A stretch of DNA of 64,000 nucleotides from Armatimonadota bacterium (GCA_017993055.1 JAGONM010000013.1:1-64000), one strand, 5' to 3'; positions 17,284 through 27,022 are shown, counted from the first letter of the stretch. Numbers and translations are program-made. The notes: generated by a model from the letters alone, not told the origin.

Positions 17284-19074
17284 ATGCAACGTGAGGTTGA
17301 GCATATTTTGAGCAAGACGGTCCTGCTCTCAGGCAACGAGGCGATCGCACGGGGAGCATACGAAGCGGGCGTGAGGATCGCCGCGGCGTACCCCGGCACC
17401 CCGAGCACTGAGATACTCGAAAACATCACCCGTTACGAGACGATATACGCTGAGTGGGCACCGAATGAGAAGGTCGCCCTCGAGGTGGCTCTCGGAGCTG
17501 CGTTCGGCGGGGCAAGAGCGCTCTGCACGATGAAGCACGTCGGCGTGAACGTCGCGGCCGACCCGCTCCTGACCGCCGCGTACACCGGCATCAACAAGGG
17601 GCTCGTGCTCGTGAGTGCGGACGACCCCGGCATGCACAGTTCCCAGAACGAGCAGGACAACCGCCACTACGCCCGGTTCGCCAAGATTCCGATGCTCGAA
17701 CCGTCCGACAGCGAAGAGTGCCGGGAGTTCACGATCCGCGCTTTCGAGATCAGCGAGGAGTTCGACACCCCGGTCCTGCTACGCACGACCACCCGTGTGA
17801 ACCACGGAAAGTCGCCGGTCGCACTCGGGGAGCCAACCGAGCTGGTCTTCGGCACTTTCGAGCGAGACCCTCAGAAGTATGTGATGATCCCCGCCTACGG
17901 GATGAAGCGGCATGCTGTCGTGGAGGAGCGGCTGATCCGCCTTCGCGAGTCGTCCAACAACACGAATCTGAACCGCGTCGAATGGGGAGACACCTCGGTC
18001 GGGGTGATCACCTCCGGGATCGCCTACCAGTACGTGAAGGAGGCCGTTCCGAACGCGTCGGTCCTGAAGCTCGGGATGAGCTATCCCCTGCCCGACCGTC
18101 TCATCAGCGCGTTTGCTTCTAAGATCGAGAAGCTCTACGTCGTCGAGGAACTCGACCCGTTCGTCGAAGAACAGGTTCGAGCGATGGGTATCGAGGTCGT
18201 CGGCAAAGAGCGGTTTCCTATCGTCGGAGAGCTGAACCCGAAGATCGTCGCTGCCGGATTTGGCCCGGTCGCCGGGGAGGAAGTCCATCTCCCCCCTCAA
18301 CAGGCAGGCGAAGTACCCGGACGCCCGCCGGTGCTCTGTCCCGGATGCCCTCACCGAGGCTTCTTCCAGGTGCTGAAGAAGCTGAAGGCGATCGTCACCG
18401 GCGACATCGGATGCTACACGCTCAGCGTCCTCCCGCCGCTCGAAGTCATGGACACGTGCGTCTGCATGGGCGCGTCCATCGGGACCGCGCTCGGCATGAA
18501 GCGCGCTCAACCGCCGAACGACAAGCGCCCGGTGGTGGCGGTCATCGGCGACTCGACGTTCGTCCACTCGGGGATCACGGGCCTGATTGACGCCGTCTAC
18601 AACGGCACCGCCGCGACAATATGCATCCTAGACAACTCGATCACCGCGATGACCGGCGGGCAGGACCACCCGGCGACGGGACGCACGCTCATGGGGCAGC
18701 CGGCTCCGAAGCTCGAACTCTATGCGCTGGCGAAGGCGATCGGCGTCGAGGACGTGCTCGCGGTTGACCCCTGCGACCTGCCGGAACTCGAGAAGGCGCT
18801 CGCGTACGCGATCGGCACGGATAAGCCGTCGGTGGTCATCACCAACCGGCCGTGCGTCCTGCAGGATCGGACTCCGAAGCCGCCGAAGCCGTCGGTCGCT
18901 CTCGACGAGTGCACCGCGTGCGGGATGTGTTTCCGAATCGGATGTCCCGCGATCGAGTCGGTGAAGGGCGATGACGGGAAGCTGAGGGCCCGGATCAACC
19001 ACGATCTGTGCATGAGCTGTGTCGTGTGCATGCAGGTCTGCCGCTTCGGTGCCATACGGAGAGAGCAGGAATGA
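17284..19074 (+). CDS. iorA: Indolepyruvate ferredoxin oxidoreductase, alpha subunit
   Basis: Large subunit of the thiamin-diphosphate enzyme that oxidatively decarboxylates aryl-pyruvates to aryl-acetyl-CoA, reducing ferredoxin. The N-terminus has LLSGNEAIARGAYEAGV and AAYPGTPSTEI (pyrimidine-binding domain). The TPP-binding half has GDIGCYTL and GDSTFVHSGITGL, and the CPGCPHRGFF motif precedes it. The C-terminus carries two 4Fe-4S motifs: CTACGMCFRIGCP, and CMSCVVCMQVC followed by Arg instead of the usual Pro. 596 residues is normal. ATG 17284 is chosen; an in-frame ATG at 17224 has a fair ribosome site but adds an odd Trp-rich tail. It overlaps iorB by four bases. Confidence 0.92.
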   Translation: MQREVEHILSKTVLLSGNEAIARGAYEAGVRIAAAYPGTPSTEILENITRYETIYAEWAPNEKVALEVALGAAFGGARALCTMKHVGVNVAADPLLTAAYTGINKGLVLVSADDPGMHSSQNEQDNRHYARFAKIPMLEPSDSEECREFTIRAFEISEEFDTPVLLRTTTRVNHGKSPVALGEPTELVFGTFERDPQKYVMIPAYGMKRHAVVEERLIRLRESSNNTNLNRVEWGDTSVGVITSGIAYQYVKEAVPNASVLKLGMSYPLPDRLISAFASKIEKLYVVEELDPFVEEQVRAMGIEVVGKERFPIVGELNPKIVAAGFGPVAGEEVHLPPQQAGEVPGRPPVLCPGCPHRGFFQVLKKLKAIVTGDIGCYTLSVLPPLEVMDTCVCMGASIGTALGMKRAQPPNDKRPVVAVIGDSTFVHSGITGLIDAVYNGTAATICILDNSITAMTGGQDHPATGRTLMGQPAPKLELYALAKAIGVEDVLAVDPCDLPELEKALAYAIGTDKPSVVITNRPCVLQDRTPKPPKPSVALDECTACGMCFRIGCPAIESVKGDDGKLRARINHDLCMSCVVCMQVCRFGAIRREQE

Positions 19075-19658
19075 GCGAGCGAACGACGAATATCAGACTG
19101 GTCGGAGTCGGCGGACAGGGCATACTCGTGGCCAGCGAGGCTCTATGCGATTCGCTGCTGGCGAGCGGGCTCCATGTGAAGAAGAGCGAGGTTCACGGCA
19201 TGGCGCAGCGCGGCGGCACGGTGAACTCGGACGTGCGATTCGGAAAGAAGGTCTACTCGCCGATCATCCCGAACGGAGAGGTGGACATCCTGCTGGCGTT
19301 CGAGCAGATGGAAGCGCTCAGGTATCTGCCTTCGCTCAAGTCAGGCGGCGTCGTCATATTCAATACCCAGAGGATACTTCCGGCGGCGGTCGCATCCGGC
19401 AGGCTGGAATACCCGGATGGCATCGAGCGCAAGCTCTCGGACCGCGCGGGCGAAGTAGTGCCGCTCGACGCGCTGGAACTCGCGAAGGATGCCGGCTCAG
19501 CACGAAGCGCGAACATCTGTCTGCTGGGAGCGCTCTCAAGGTTCCTTGACGTTGAGCAGACGGTCTGGAAGAACGTACTGACTGAACGGTTCAGGCAAAA
19601 GGGGCTGGATGCGAACCTGAGGGCGTTTGCGTTGGGGCGTGGCGTGGGACTTGTCTGA
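19071..19658 (+). CDS. iorB: Indolepyruvate ferredoxin oxidoreductase, beta subunit
   Basis: Gamma-type partner subunit (195 residues) of the IorAB complex. The N-terminus shows the nucleotide/CoA-binding-type motif LVGVGGQGILVASE, and the family landmark EVHGMAQRGGTV follows at about 40-51. ATG 19071 overlaps the iorA stop (ATGA), giving translational coupling and the equal amounts expected of a heteromer. Reading frame upstream of 19071 is within iorA and is ignored. The last codons run into a 36-bp element of 9-bp units (19644-19679). Confidence 0.92.
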   Translation: MSERTTNIRLVGVGGQGILVASEALCDSLLASGLHVKKSEVHGMAQRGGTVNSDVRFGKKVYSPIIPNGEVDILLAFEQMEALRYLPSLKSGGVVIFNTQRILPAAVASGRLEYPDGIERKLSDRAGEVVPLDALELAKDAGSARSANICLLGALSRFLDVEQTVWKNVLTERFRQKGLDANLRAFALGRGVGLV

Positions 19659-19679
19659 CGTGTCCGACCGATCAGACCA
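19644..19679 (+). repeat. 36-bp element of four 9-bp units (copy A)
   Basis: Units GTGGGACTT, GTCTGACGT, GTCCGACCG and ATCAGACCA fit RTNNGACNN. The element includes the iorB stop codon and runs into the gap before paaK. Copies B (37337-37372) and C (56123-56158) have the same length and phase. Confidence 0.7.
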
Positions 19680-19700
19680 GAATGAATGGGAGCGGTATTC

Positions 19701-21002
19701 ATGATTTGGAATAGAGAAGCCGAATGCATGCCGATCGAGGAACGGCGAACGCTCCAGGGCGAGTGCCTGCGGGAGACCGTGCGCCGGTGCTACGAGAACG
19801 TCGCGGTCTACCGCCGCAAGTTCGACATCGCCGGCATCAAACCGGATGACGTCAACTCGATAGACGACCTGCGACACCTGCCGTTCACTACGAGAGATGA
19901 CCTGCGCGACAACTACCCGTTCGGCATGTTCGCCGTTCCCATGGAAGACGTCGTCCGCGTCCACTCCTCATCCGGCACGACCGGCAAGCCCAAGGTGGTC
20001 GGGTACACGCGCCGCGACATCGGGACGTGGGCGGAGTTGATGGCGCGCACGATCGGATGCGGCGGTGCGGGCAAGAACGACATTATCCAGGTCGCCTACG
20101 GATACGGCCTCTTCACCGGAGGCCTGGGAGTCCACTACGGCGCGGAACTGGTCGGCGCAGCCGTCATCCCTATCTCAGGGGGCAACACAAAGCGCCAGAT
20201 CATGATAATGCAGGACTTCGGCAGCACGATGCTGGCCTGCACGCCGTCGTACGCCCTTCACATCGCCGACACCGCGAAGGACATGGACCTCGACATCCGC
20301 GACTTTTCGCTCAAGTACGGCATCTTCGGCGCAGAGCCGTGGACCGTCCAGATGCGCAGGGAGATCGAGGCCAAGATGGGAGTCCGCGCGACCGACATCT
20401 ACGGCCTGAGCGAAGTCATCGGCCCGGGCGTCGCGAGCGAGTGCGAAGTCCAAGACGGCCTGCATGTCTTCGACGACCATTTTGTCCCGGAGATCATAGA
20501 CCCGCTGACCGATGAAGTCCTCCCGCCGGGAACGCCCGGCGAACTTGTGTTCACTTCACTCACCAAGGAAGCATTCCCGATCATCCGCTACCGGACAAGG
20601 GACCTATCCGTCATCAACGAGAAACCGTGCGCGTGCGGGAGAACACACTTCCGCATGGGACGGATCACCGGCAGGACCGACGATATGCTGATCATCCGCG
20701 GAGTGAACGTGTTCCCGAGCCAGATAGAGAGTGTGCTGCTCGAGATAGAAGGCACTGAGCCGCACTATCTGATCGTCGTGCACCGCAAGGACAACCTCGA
20801 CTGCCTGGAGGTCTGGGTCGAGGTGAACGAGAGATTCTTCTCCGATGAGATCAAGGTGCTCGAAGCGCTCGAGAAGAAGATCGAGCATGAGATACACAGC
20901 GTCGTCGGGGTAACGGCCGACGTGAAGCTGGTCGAGCCCAAGACCATCGAACGTAGCGAGGGCAAGGCCAAGCGCGTGGTTGACAACCGTCCAAGAGACT
21001 AG
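19701..21002 (+). CDS. paaK: Phenylacetate-CoA ligase-type enzyme, copy 1
   Basis: ANL-superfamily AMP-forming aryl-acid CoA ligase (433 residues), converting phenylacetate or indoleacetate-type acids to CoA thioesters, or the reverse. The P-loop-like [16 protein letters not shown] (about 87-102) is intact. [23 protein letters not shown], the hinge [16 protein letters not shown] and the C-terminal lid are all present. ATG 19701 has GGGAG eight bases upstream and gives the MIWNRE start matched by copy 2 (MPIWNK). Next to iorAB, the ligase probably interconverts the aryl-acetyl-CoA product and the free acid, possibly recovering ATP during aromatic amino acid fermentation. Confidence 0.9.
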   Translation: MIWNREAECMPIEERRTLQGECLRETVRRCYENVAVYRRKFDIAGIKPDDVNSIDDLRHLPFTTRDDLRDNYPFGMFAVPMEDVVRVHSSSGTTGKPKVVGYTRRDIGTWAELMARTIGCGGAGKNDIIQVAYGYGLFTGGLGVHYGAELVGAAVIPISGGNTKRQIMIMQDFGSTMLACTPSYALHIADTAKDMDLDIRDFSLKYGIFGAEPWTVQMRREIEAKMGVRATDIYGLSEVIGPGVASECEVQDGLHVFDDHFVPEIIDPLTDEVLPPGTPGELVFTSLTKEAFPIIRYRTRDLSVINEKPCACGRTHFRMGRITGRTDDMLIIRGVNVFPSQIESVLLEIEGTEPHYLIVVHRKDNLDCLEVWVEVNERFFSDEIKVLEALEKKIEHEIHSVVGVTADVKLVEPKTIERSEGKAKRVVDNRPRD

Positions 21003-21020
21003 CCAAAGGAGGAGAGCAGG

Positions 21021-22625
21021 GTGGGAGTAGCAGTAATCGTTCTGTACGTTCTGGCCATACTGTGCCTCGGAGTCTGGGCCATGAGGAAGACGAAGAGCCT
21101 GGGCGACTTCTTCCTCGGAGGCAGAAGCATCGGACCGTGGATGTCGGCGTTCGCCTACGGGACGACGTACTTCTCGGCAGTCGTCTTCATCGGATACGCC
21201 GGGAAGCTCGGATGGGGATTCGGCCTGCACACGATGTGGATCGTCGCGGGGAACATACTCGTCGGAAGCCTTCTCGCATGGATGGTCCTCGGCAGGCGCA
21301 CAAGAGAGATGACCTCCCGGCTCGACGCAATGACTATGCCCGCGTTCCTTGCCGAGCGATACAGAAGCCCGATGCTGAAGATACTGGCCGCACTGCTGAT
21401 CTTCATCTTCCTGGTCCCTTACTCCGCTTCGGTCTACATGGGTCTCAGCTACCTTTTCGAGAGCGCTCTGGGCATGGACTACGTGCAGGCAATCGTTCTC
21501 CTTGCCGTACTGACGGGCGTGTATCTGATAATGGGCGGATACTTCGCGGTCACGCTGACCGACTTCCTGATGGGCCTGGTGATGATTTCGGGCGTCGGGG
21601 TGATGATGTACATCCTGCTCGGCAAGGCGGGCGGCATCGGAAACGCGGTCAGCCTGCTCGCGAACTGGGAGGTCTGCTCGCCCGCGTTGAAGCCTCTTCC
21701 GCCGAATGCGCCTCCGGGGACTATCCCCGGCTGGGTGACACTGGCATCACTCGTTGTCCTGACGAGCCTCGGCCCTTGGGGCCTCCCGCAGATGGTGCAG
21801 AAGTTCTACTCCATAAAGAACTCGGACCAGGTCAAGCGGGCGATGATCGTCGCGACCCTCTTTGCGGTCGTGATCACGTTCGGCGCCTATTTTACCGGGG
21901 CGATGACTCACCTGAACCTGCCTAACGACTCGCGCATTACGGCGGCGCCGATCTCTGAGGGGCTATACACCTCGCCGAAGGAACTGCCGGTGAAGATGGC
22001 GGGCGACAAACCGGTCATCCTGCCGAACGGGAAGCCGGACATTGACTGGGACCGCTGGATGCCGATCTTCCTGATGAACAAACTGCCGGCGTGGATGCTC
22101 ATCATCATCGCGCTGCTGGTGTTCTCAGCGTCCATGAGCACACTCTCGTCGCTGGTACTTGTATCGAGTTCGGCGGTGGCGATGGACCTCTACGCCGGCA
22201 CCGTGAACCCGAAGGCTGAACGCAGAACCGTACTGCTGATGATGAGGGTACTGTGCGGGTTGTTCGTAGCGCTCTCACTCTACATCGCGCTCATGAAGCC
22301 GGATATCATCATAAACCTGATGGTGATATCGTGGGGCGTGCTGGCGGGATCGTTCGCCGCTCCCTATCTGTACGGTCTATTCTGGCGCAGGGCGACCACC
22401 GCCGGCGCGGTCGCGGGATTCTTCGCCGGAGTCGCGATTGCCGTCACCCTCTATGTCAAGCTCGGACAGCCGGGGATACCCCTTGGCGGAGCGATCGCCA
22501 TCCTCGCGCCGTTCATTGTAGTGCCGATCGTGAGCGCGGTCACGAGACCGATGGACGAGGCTCACCTTGCCAAGTGCTTCGGCGATGGAACGGCTCGGCC
22601 GGGGGCCGAATCCGCAGGAGAATGA
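21021..22625 (+). CDS. Sodium:solute symporter (SSS family)
   Basis: Inner-membrane Na+-coupled importer of 534 residues with about 13 spans, in the proline/pantothenate/acetate-type SSS family. Landmarks are FFLGGRSIGPWMSAFAYGTT, GYAGKLGWGFGLHTMWI, TSLGPWGLPQMVQKFYSIK and SASMSTLSSLVLVSSSAVAMD. The GTG start has a perfect AAAGGAGG upstream. A loop of about 50 residues between late spans (PNDSRITAAPISEG to WDRWMPIF) is longer than usual. The position between paaK and ACT genes suggests uptake of an amino acid or monocarboxylate feeding IorAB; the exact substrate cannot be read from sequence. Confidence 0.88.
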   Translation: MGVAVIVLYVLAILCLGVWAMRKTKSLGDFFLGGRSIGPWMSAFAYGTTYFSAVVFIGYAGKLGWGFGLHTMWIVAGNILVGSLLAWMVLGRRTREMTSRLDAMTMPAFLAERYRSPMLKILAALLIFIFLVPYSASVYMGLSYLFESALGMDYVQAIVLLAVLTGVYLIMGGYFAVTLTDFLMGLVMISGVGVMMYILLGKAGGIGNAVSLLANWEVCSPALKPLPPNAPPGTIPGWVTLASLVVLTSLGPWGLPQMVQKFYSIKNSDQVKRAMIVATLFAVVITFGAYFTGAMTHLNLPNDSRITAAPISEGLYTSPKELPVKMAGDKPVILPNGKPDIDWDRWMPIFLMNKLPAWMLIIIALLVFSASMSTLSSLVLVSSSAVAMDLYAGTVNPKAERRTVLLMMRVLCGLFVALSLYIALMKPDIIINLMVISWGVLAGSFAAPYLYGLFWRRATTAGAVAGFFAGVAIAVTLYVKLGQPGIPLGGAIAILAPFIVVPIVSAVTRPMDEAHLAKCFGDGTARPGAESAGE

Positions 22626-22626
22626 T

Positions 22627-23058
22627 ATGAAGGTCAAGCAGCTCTCTATCTTCCTCGAGAACCAGTCCGGCCGGCTAGCCGAGGTGTCGGAAGCGATAGG
22701 CGCGGAAGGTGTCAACATCCGGGCCCTCTCGCTCGCGGACACATCGGGTTTCGGGATACTCCGCCTGATCGTAGACGACATCGCCAAAGCCCATGCCGTG
22801 CTGAAGTCCGGTGGGTTTACGGTTCGCGAGACCGATGTCATCGCGATCGAGATCCCCGACAGGCCTGGTGGTCTCGGAAGCGTGCTCAAGATCTTCGCCG
22901 ATGCGAAGATCAACATCGAGTATATGTACGCCTACGTGCAGAAGTCCGCCGAGAACGCGGTCGTGATCTTCCGGATCGACAACGTGGACGAGGGGATCAG
23001 GACTCTGGAGGCGAAGGGCGTCAAGATGCTTTCGGCGAAGCAGGTCTACGGCCTCTAG
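22627..23058 (+). CDS. Tandem ACT-domain protein 1
   Basis: 143-residue protein of two ACT domains (about 1-70 and 71-143), each with the ligand-turn pattern, e.g. FLENQSGRLAEV and IPDRPGGLGSVL. Proteins of this type beside iorAB/paaK are annotated as amino-acid-binding ACT proteins and are thought to sense amino acids. ATG 22627 is two bases after the symporter stop, with GGAG upstream; an earlier in-frame start lies inside the symporter gene. It is about half identical by eye to the next gene, so the pair arose by duplication. Confidence 0.85.
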   Translation: MKVKQLSIFLENQSGRLAEVSEAIGAEGVNIRALSLADTSGFGILRLIVDDIAKAHAVLKSGGFTVRETDVIAIEIPDRPGGLGSVLKIFADAKINIEYMYAYVQKSAENAVVIFRIDNVDEGIRTLEAKGVKMLSAKQVYGL

Positions 23059-23138
23059 GAGGAATGTTTGCCCGCCGCGCATAATCGGGTAAACACAGCC
23101 CGTGCGATTCAGCGAATGATGGCCAATGGAGCAAGCGG

Positions 23139-23570
23139 ATGAAGGTAGAACAGATATCCGTCTTCCTTGAGAACAAGTCCGGCCGCCTGGGTGACGTCAC
23201 CCGCACACTCGCCGGGAACGAGGTCAACATTCGCGCTCTGTCCATCGCGGACACTGCGGACTACGGTCTCCTGCGCCTGATAGTAGATCACCCGGAACGC
23301 GCCACCGAGGTGCTGACCGGCGAGGGCTTCACAGTCACGGCGACGGAGGTGCTGGCGATCGAGGTGCCGGACCGCCCGGGCGGACTCGCCGGCATAATAG
23401 AGATCCTCGCGTCGAAGGGCCTGAACATAGACTACATGTATGCGTTCGTCGGATCGTCCGGCGAGAACGCGATCGTTGTATTTCGAACCGAACCGGTTGA
23501 CAAAGCAATAGAGGCTCTGAAGGAAGGCGGAGCCAGGATACTTACAGGCGACGAACTCCACGCGCTCTAG
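23139..23570 (+). CDS. Tandem ACT-domain protein 2 (paralogue)
   Basis: 143-residue paralogue of the preceding gene with identical layout: MKVEQISVFLENKSGRLGDV for ACT 1 and EVPDRPGGLAGIIEIL for ACT 2, ending LTGDELHAL. The two copies may form a heteromer or bind different amino acids. The sequence differences lie mostly in the second half of the first ACT domain. A gap of 165 bases with two hairpins follows before livK. Confidence 0.85.
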   Translation: MKVEQISVFLENKSGRLGDVTRTLAGNEVNIRALSIADTADYGLLRLIVDHPERATEVLTGEGFTVTATEVLAIEVPDRPGGLAGIIEILASKGLNIDYMYAFVGSSGENAIVVFRTEPVDKAIEALKEGGARILTGDELHAL

Positions 23571-23595
23571 GGGGAGACGGCTCCCTCTTGGCATA

Positions 23596-23638
23596 CGCGC
23601 CGAAAGCGGCGCGCAACGGGCGAAACTTCCGCGCCCGT
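23596..23638 (+). other. Two adjacent hairpins before livK
   Basis: Stem CGCGCCG/CGGCGCG (23596-23602 with 23607-23613, loop AAAG) and stem ACGGGCG/CGCCCGT (23616-23622 with 23632-23638). There is no T-run, so this is probably an RNA stability or pausing element, not a terminator. Confidence 0.5.
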
Positions 23639-23735
23639 GTAAGGACATCGGTCGCATGACCGCCGGCCTAGTCGGAAGTGTCCACGAGTGACACCGGGCC
23701 TGCGTCAGCGGCTAATTCCAACTATGGAGGTCGAA

Positions 23736-24890
23736 ATGCAAGGAAGGATTCGCCTTGCGGCAACGCTCATCGTGTGTCTGGCCATTCTCATCGCGGCCGG
23801 ATGCGCGAAGCAGACAGGCAACGCGCCCTACAAGGTAGGCGTGGTGCTGGACATCACCGGGCCGGCGTCTCCCCTGGGGACTCCCGAGCGGGACACGGTC
23901 AAGATGATCGCCGACCAGATCACCGCGGAAGGCGGGATAAAGGGTCATCCCGTCGAGTTCATCATCGAGGACAACGCCAGCGAAGAGACCAAGTGCGTGA
24001 TGGCGGTCAAGAAGCTGATCGAGTCCGACAAGGTGTGCGCGATCATCGGCCCGAGCACGACCGGCACGACACTCGCCGTCGCCGGGATGTGCGAGAAGGC
24101 GCAGATACCGTTGATCTCCTGCGCGGCGGGCATCAAGATCACGGACCCGGTGAAACCGTTCGTATTCAAGACGGCCCAGGCTGACGTCCACGCCGCGGCC
24201 AAGGTGCTTGACTACCTGAAGGCTAAGGGAATCAAGACCGTAGCGTTCATCAACGATTCCAACGCATTCGGGGCCAGCGGCCTCGAGCAGACGGAGAAGC
24301 AGGCCGCAGGAGCCGGCGTCACCATCATCGCCAAGGAGCAGTTCGGCGGCAAGGACACCGACATGACGGCCCAGCTGACCCGCATCAACGCGAAGAAGCC
24401 CGACGCCGTCATCTGCTGGGGCACGAACCCCGGACCGGCGATTGTCGCCAAGAACATGAAACAGCTCGGGATGAAGATGCCGCTGGTCAACAGCCACGGC
24501 ATCGCGAACAAGAAGTTCATCGAGCTTGCCGGTGATGCGGCGAACGGCGTGGTATTCCCCGCCGGCCGACTGATAGTCGCCGACAGCATACCCGACTCCG
24601 ACCCTCAGAAGGCTACACTGCTGACGTACGCCTCTCAGTTCGAGAAAGCTTACGGAAAGAGCGCCGACACGTTCGGCGGGCACGCGTGGGACGCGGTCCA
24701 CCTCGTCGTGAAGGCTCTCGAGAGCGTGGGGGACGATCCGGCGAAGATCCGCGACGAGATCGAGAACACCACCAACTTCGTAGGCATCAGCGGCGTCTTC
24801 AACTTCTCGGCCAAAGATCACAACGGCCTGACGAAGGATTCGTTCGTCATGGTCGAGATCAAGGACGGGAAGTGGACGCTGATGAAGTAG
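23736..24890 (+). CDS. livK: Branched-chain/aromatic amino acid ABC transporter, binding lipoprotein
   Basis: Periplasmic solute-binding protein (384 residues) of the Leu/Ile/Val-binding family, delivering substrate to LivHMGF. Signal and lipobox LIAAGC put the lipidated Cys at residue 23. The mature domain shows YKVGVVLDITGPASPLG and IIGPSTTGTTLAVAGM, typical of peripla_BP_6 proteins. ATG 23736 is preferred: GGAGG lies six bases upstream and the signal peptide follows directly. In this neighbourhood, aromatic amino acids or aryl acids are plausible ligands as well as branched-chain ones. A large stem structure separates it from livH. Confidence 0.88.
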   Translation: MQGRIRLAATLIVCLAILIAAGCAKQTGNAPYKVGVVLDITGPASPLGTPERDTVKMIADQITAEGGIKGHPVEFIIEDNASEETKCVMAVKKLIESDKVCAIIGPSTTGTTLAVAGMCEKAQIPLISCAAGIKITDPVKPFVFKTAQADVHAAAKVLDYLKAKGIKTVAFINDSNAFGASGLEQTEKQAAGAGVTIIAKEQFGGKDTDMTAQLTRINAKKPDAVICWGTNPGPAIVAKNMKQLGMKMPLVNSHGIANKKFIELAGDAANGVVFPAGRLIVADSIPDSDPQKATLLTYASQFEKAYGKSADTFGGHAWDAVHLVVKALESVGDDPAKIRDEIENTTNFVGISGVFNFSAKDHNGLTKDSFVMVEIKDGKWTLMK

Positions 24891-24906
24891 GCAAGAACGT
24901 GCCGGG

Positions 24907-25006
24907 GGACATGCCCGGCGAAAGCTGGATGCCGTGTCGGTGCGAGTGGGAACTTCCCCTCTACCCGCACGCCGATTCTTGCATCCGGCATCAGCCGGGC
25001 ATGTCC
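24907..25006 (+). promoter_or_regulatory. Long stem structure between livK and livH
   Basis: Perfect 13-bp arms (24907-24919 and 24994-25006) enclose a second near-perfect pairing (24924-24934 with 24986-24995). GTGCG/CGCAC lies further in. No T-run follows. It probably protects the livK mRNA 3' end and lowers expression of the membrane genes relative to the binding protein. Confidence 0.65.
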
Positions 25007-25023
25007 TCTCAGGAACTGAGTAC

Positions 25024-25899
25024 GTGAGTATTTCAGCGCAATTCCTGCAGTTTCTCCTGTCCGGCATGACGGTCGGCAGTATCTACGCGCTGACCGCGAT
25101 CGGATTCACGATAGTATACAACTGCACCCAGGTGGTCAACTTCGCGCAGGGCGAGTTCGTGATGCTCGGCGCCGTGGTTGCCGCGGTGCTCGTGTCCATG
25201 CACGTCTCGCTTCCCCTGGCAGTGCTCGCAGCAGTGGCTGTGTCCGGCATAGTAGGATGCCTGGTCGCCATGTCTCTGCTCAGGCCGCTCCGGACCGGCT
25301 CGACGGTAACTCTTGTCATCATCACCGTCGGCGCCTCGATACTGCTCCGCGGGATTGCTATGCTTCTCTGGGGCAAAGACGCCTTGCCTCTGCCCGCCTA
25401 TTCGGGCGACCACACGCTCAGGTTCGGCGGCGCAGCAATTCAGGCGCAGAGCCTGTGGGTATTCGGCATCACCGCGCTTCTCGTGCTCCTGCTGTGGCTC
25501 TTCTACCGATACACGCTGATCGGACGCGGCATGAGGGCATGCGCGTCGTGCAAGGCGGGCGCAAGGCTCGTCGGCATCAACATCAACCGCATGACGATAC
25601 TCTCGTTCATGCTGGGAGGAGCGATCGGCGCCGTGGGTGGGGCGGTGGTTGCTCCGATCACGATGGCCCAGTACGATATGGGAGCCATGCTCGGTCTCAA
25701 GGGCTTCTGCGCCGCGATCCTGGGCGGACTCGGCAACTTCTCGGGCGGAATAGCCGCCGGACTAATGCTGGGAATACTGGAGGCGATGGGAGCCGGGTTC
25801 GTCTCGAGCGGCTACAAGGACGCGATAGCATTCATCATTCTACTGATCATTCTCTTCGCCCGACCCCAAGGCGTATTCGGCGGGCGAAAGAAAGAGTAG
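25024..25899 (+). CDS. livH: Branched-chain amino acid ABC transporter permease
   Basis: Inner-membrane permease of 291 residues with about eight spans. Family landmarks: GMTVGSIYALTAIGFTIVYN, VNFAQGEFVMLGA, the EAA-like loop region GRGMRACASCKAGARLVGI, and GLKGFCAAILGGLGNFSGGI. GTG 25024 is chosen because earlier in-frame sequence lies in the intergenic stem. AGGA is about ten bases upstream, a weak site, which fits lower expression than livK. It pairs with LivM. Confidence 0.9.
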   Translation: MSISAQFLQFLLSGMTVGSIYALTAIGFTIVYNCTQVVNFAQGEFVMLGAVVAAVLVSMHVSLPLAVLAAVAVSGIVGCLVAMSLLRPLRTGSTVTLVIITVGASILLRGIAMLLWGKDALPLPAYSGDHTLRFGGAAIQAQSLWVFGITALLVLLLWLFYRYTLIGRGMRACASCKAGARLVGININRMTILSFMLGGAIGAVGGAVVAPITMAQYDMGAMLGLKGFCAAILGGLGNFSGGIAAGLMLGILEAMGAGFVSSGYKDAIAFIILLIILFARPQGVFGGRKKE

Positions 25900-25943
25900 C
25901 CCTGACGCCCCGACTCAGAACCGGGGATTGGTGACGACAAGAA

Positions 25944-27022
25944 TTGACTTCGGAAACAGGGAAACAAGAGACGAACGCGCCGTCGGCGCGCGGAACAGCT
26001 GGATCGAAGCTGATGGGCTATGCGCCCTTCGTCGCGCTCATCGCGGCGATAGTCATAGTTCCAAACCTGATCTTCAGGCCCTCGGCCGGGGGCGGCAATT
26101 ACCAGCTCACCGTGCTGATATACGTCGGCATAAACACCATTCTGGCCGTCGGGCTGAACCTGCTTATGGGCTACGCGGGGCAGGTCTCGCTCGGCCACGC
26201 GGCATTCTACGGACTGGGAGCGTACACGTCCGCGATACTGACCTCGCGCGTGGGACTCTCGCCGTGGATCGGTATGCTTGCGGGCGTACTGCTCACATCG
26301 CTCATCGCGTGGTTGATCGGAGCGCAGGCCCTGAAGCTCCACGGCTATTACCTGGCAATGGCGACGCTGGGCTTCGGCGTCATCGTCTCGATAGTGTTTG
26401 TGCAGTGGGAGCCGATGACCGGCGGGACGTCCGGCATATACGGCATACCCAGTCTCGGCATCGGCAGACTGATTCTTGACGACGATGTCTCGATGTTCTA
26501 CGTTGTGTGGGGACTGGCGGCGGCGGTGATAGCTCTCTCGGCCAACATCGTTCACTCGCGGATAGGGCGCGCGTTCCGGGCCGTTCACAGCAGCGAAATG
26601 GCCGCTTCGACGCTCGGAGTGGACACGGCGAGGTACAAGCTGCAGGTCTTCGTGCTGAGCGCCGCGCTCGCCTCGATAGCCGGAAGCCTCTACGCGCACT
26701 ACGTCACGTTCATAAGCCCGGAGCCTTTCGGGTTCAAGTTCTCGGTCGAACTGGTCGTCATGGTCGCCGTGGGCGGCATGGCCAGCGTGTGGGGAGCGAT
26801 CTTCGGGGCGGCGGCGATCACCGTGTTGGGCGAGCTTCTGCGCGGGCTCGGCCACGTTCATATTCCGGGGATGGGCGGCTCGCTGGCCGACTTCGACGTA
26901 GTCGTCTTCGGGCTGATCCTCATGCTGATCATGATCTACATGCCGGACGGCCTGGTGCGCAGCGCCGTTGACGCGACCGCATCGTTCCTGCGGATGGCCC
27001 GCGGGAAGAAGGCGGTGGGCCG

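Noticed and set aside
24891-24906. Third sigma-54 site (minus strand CGGCACGTTCTTGC)
   Set aside because: The spacing between the -24 and -12 elements is one base short and the invariant T of TGG is missing.
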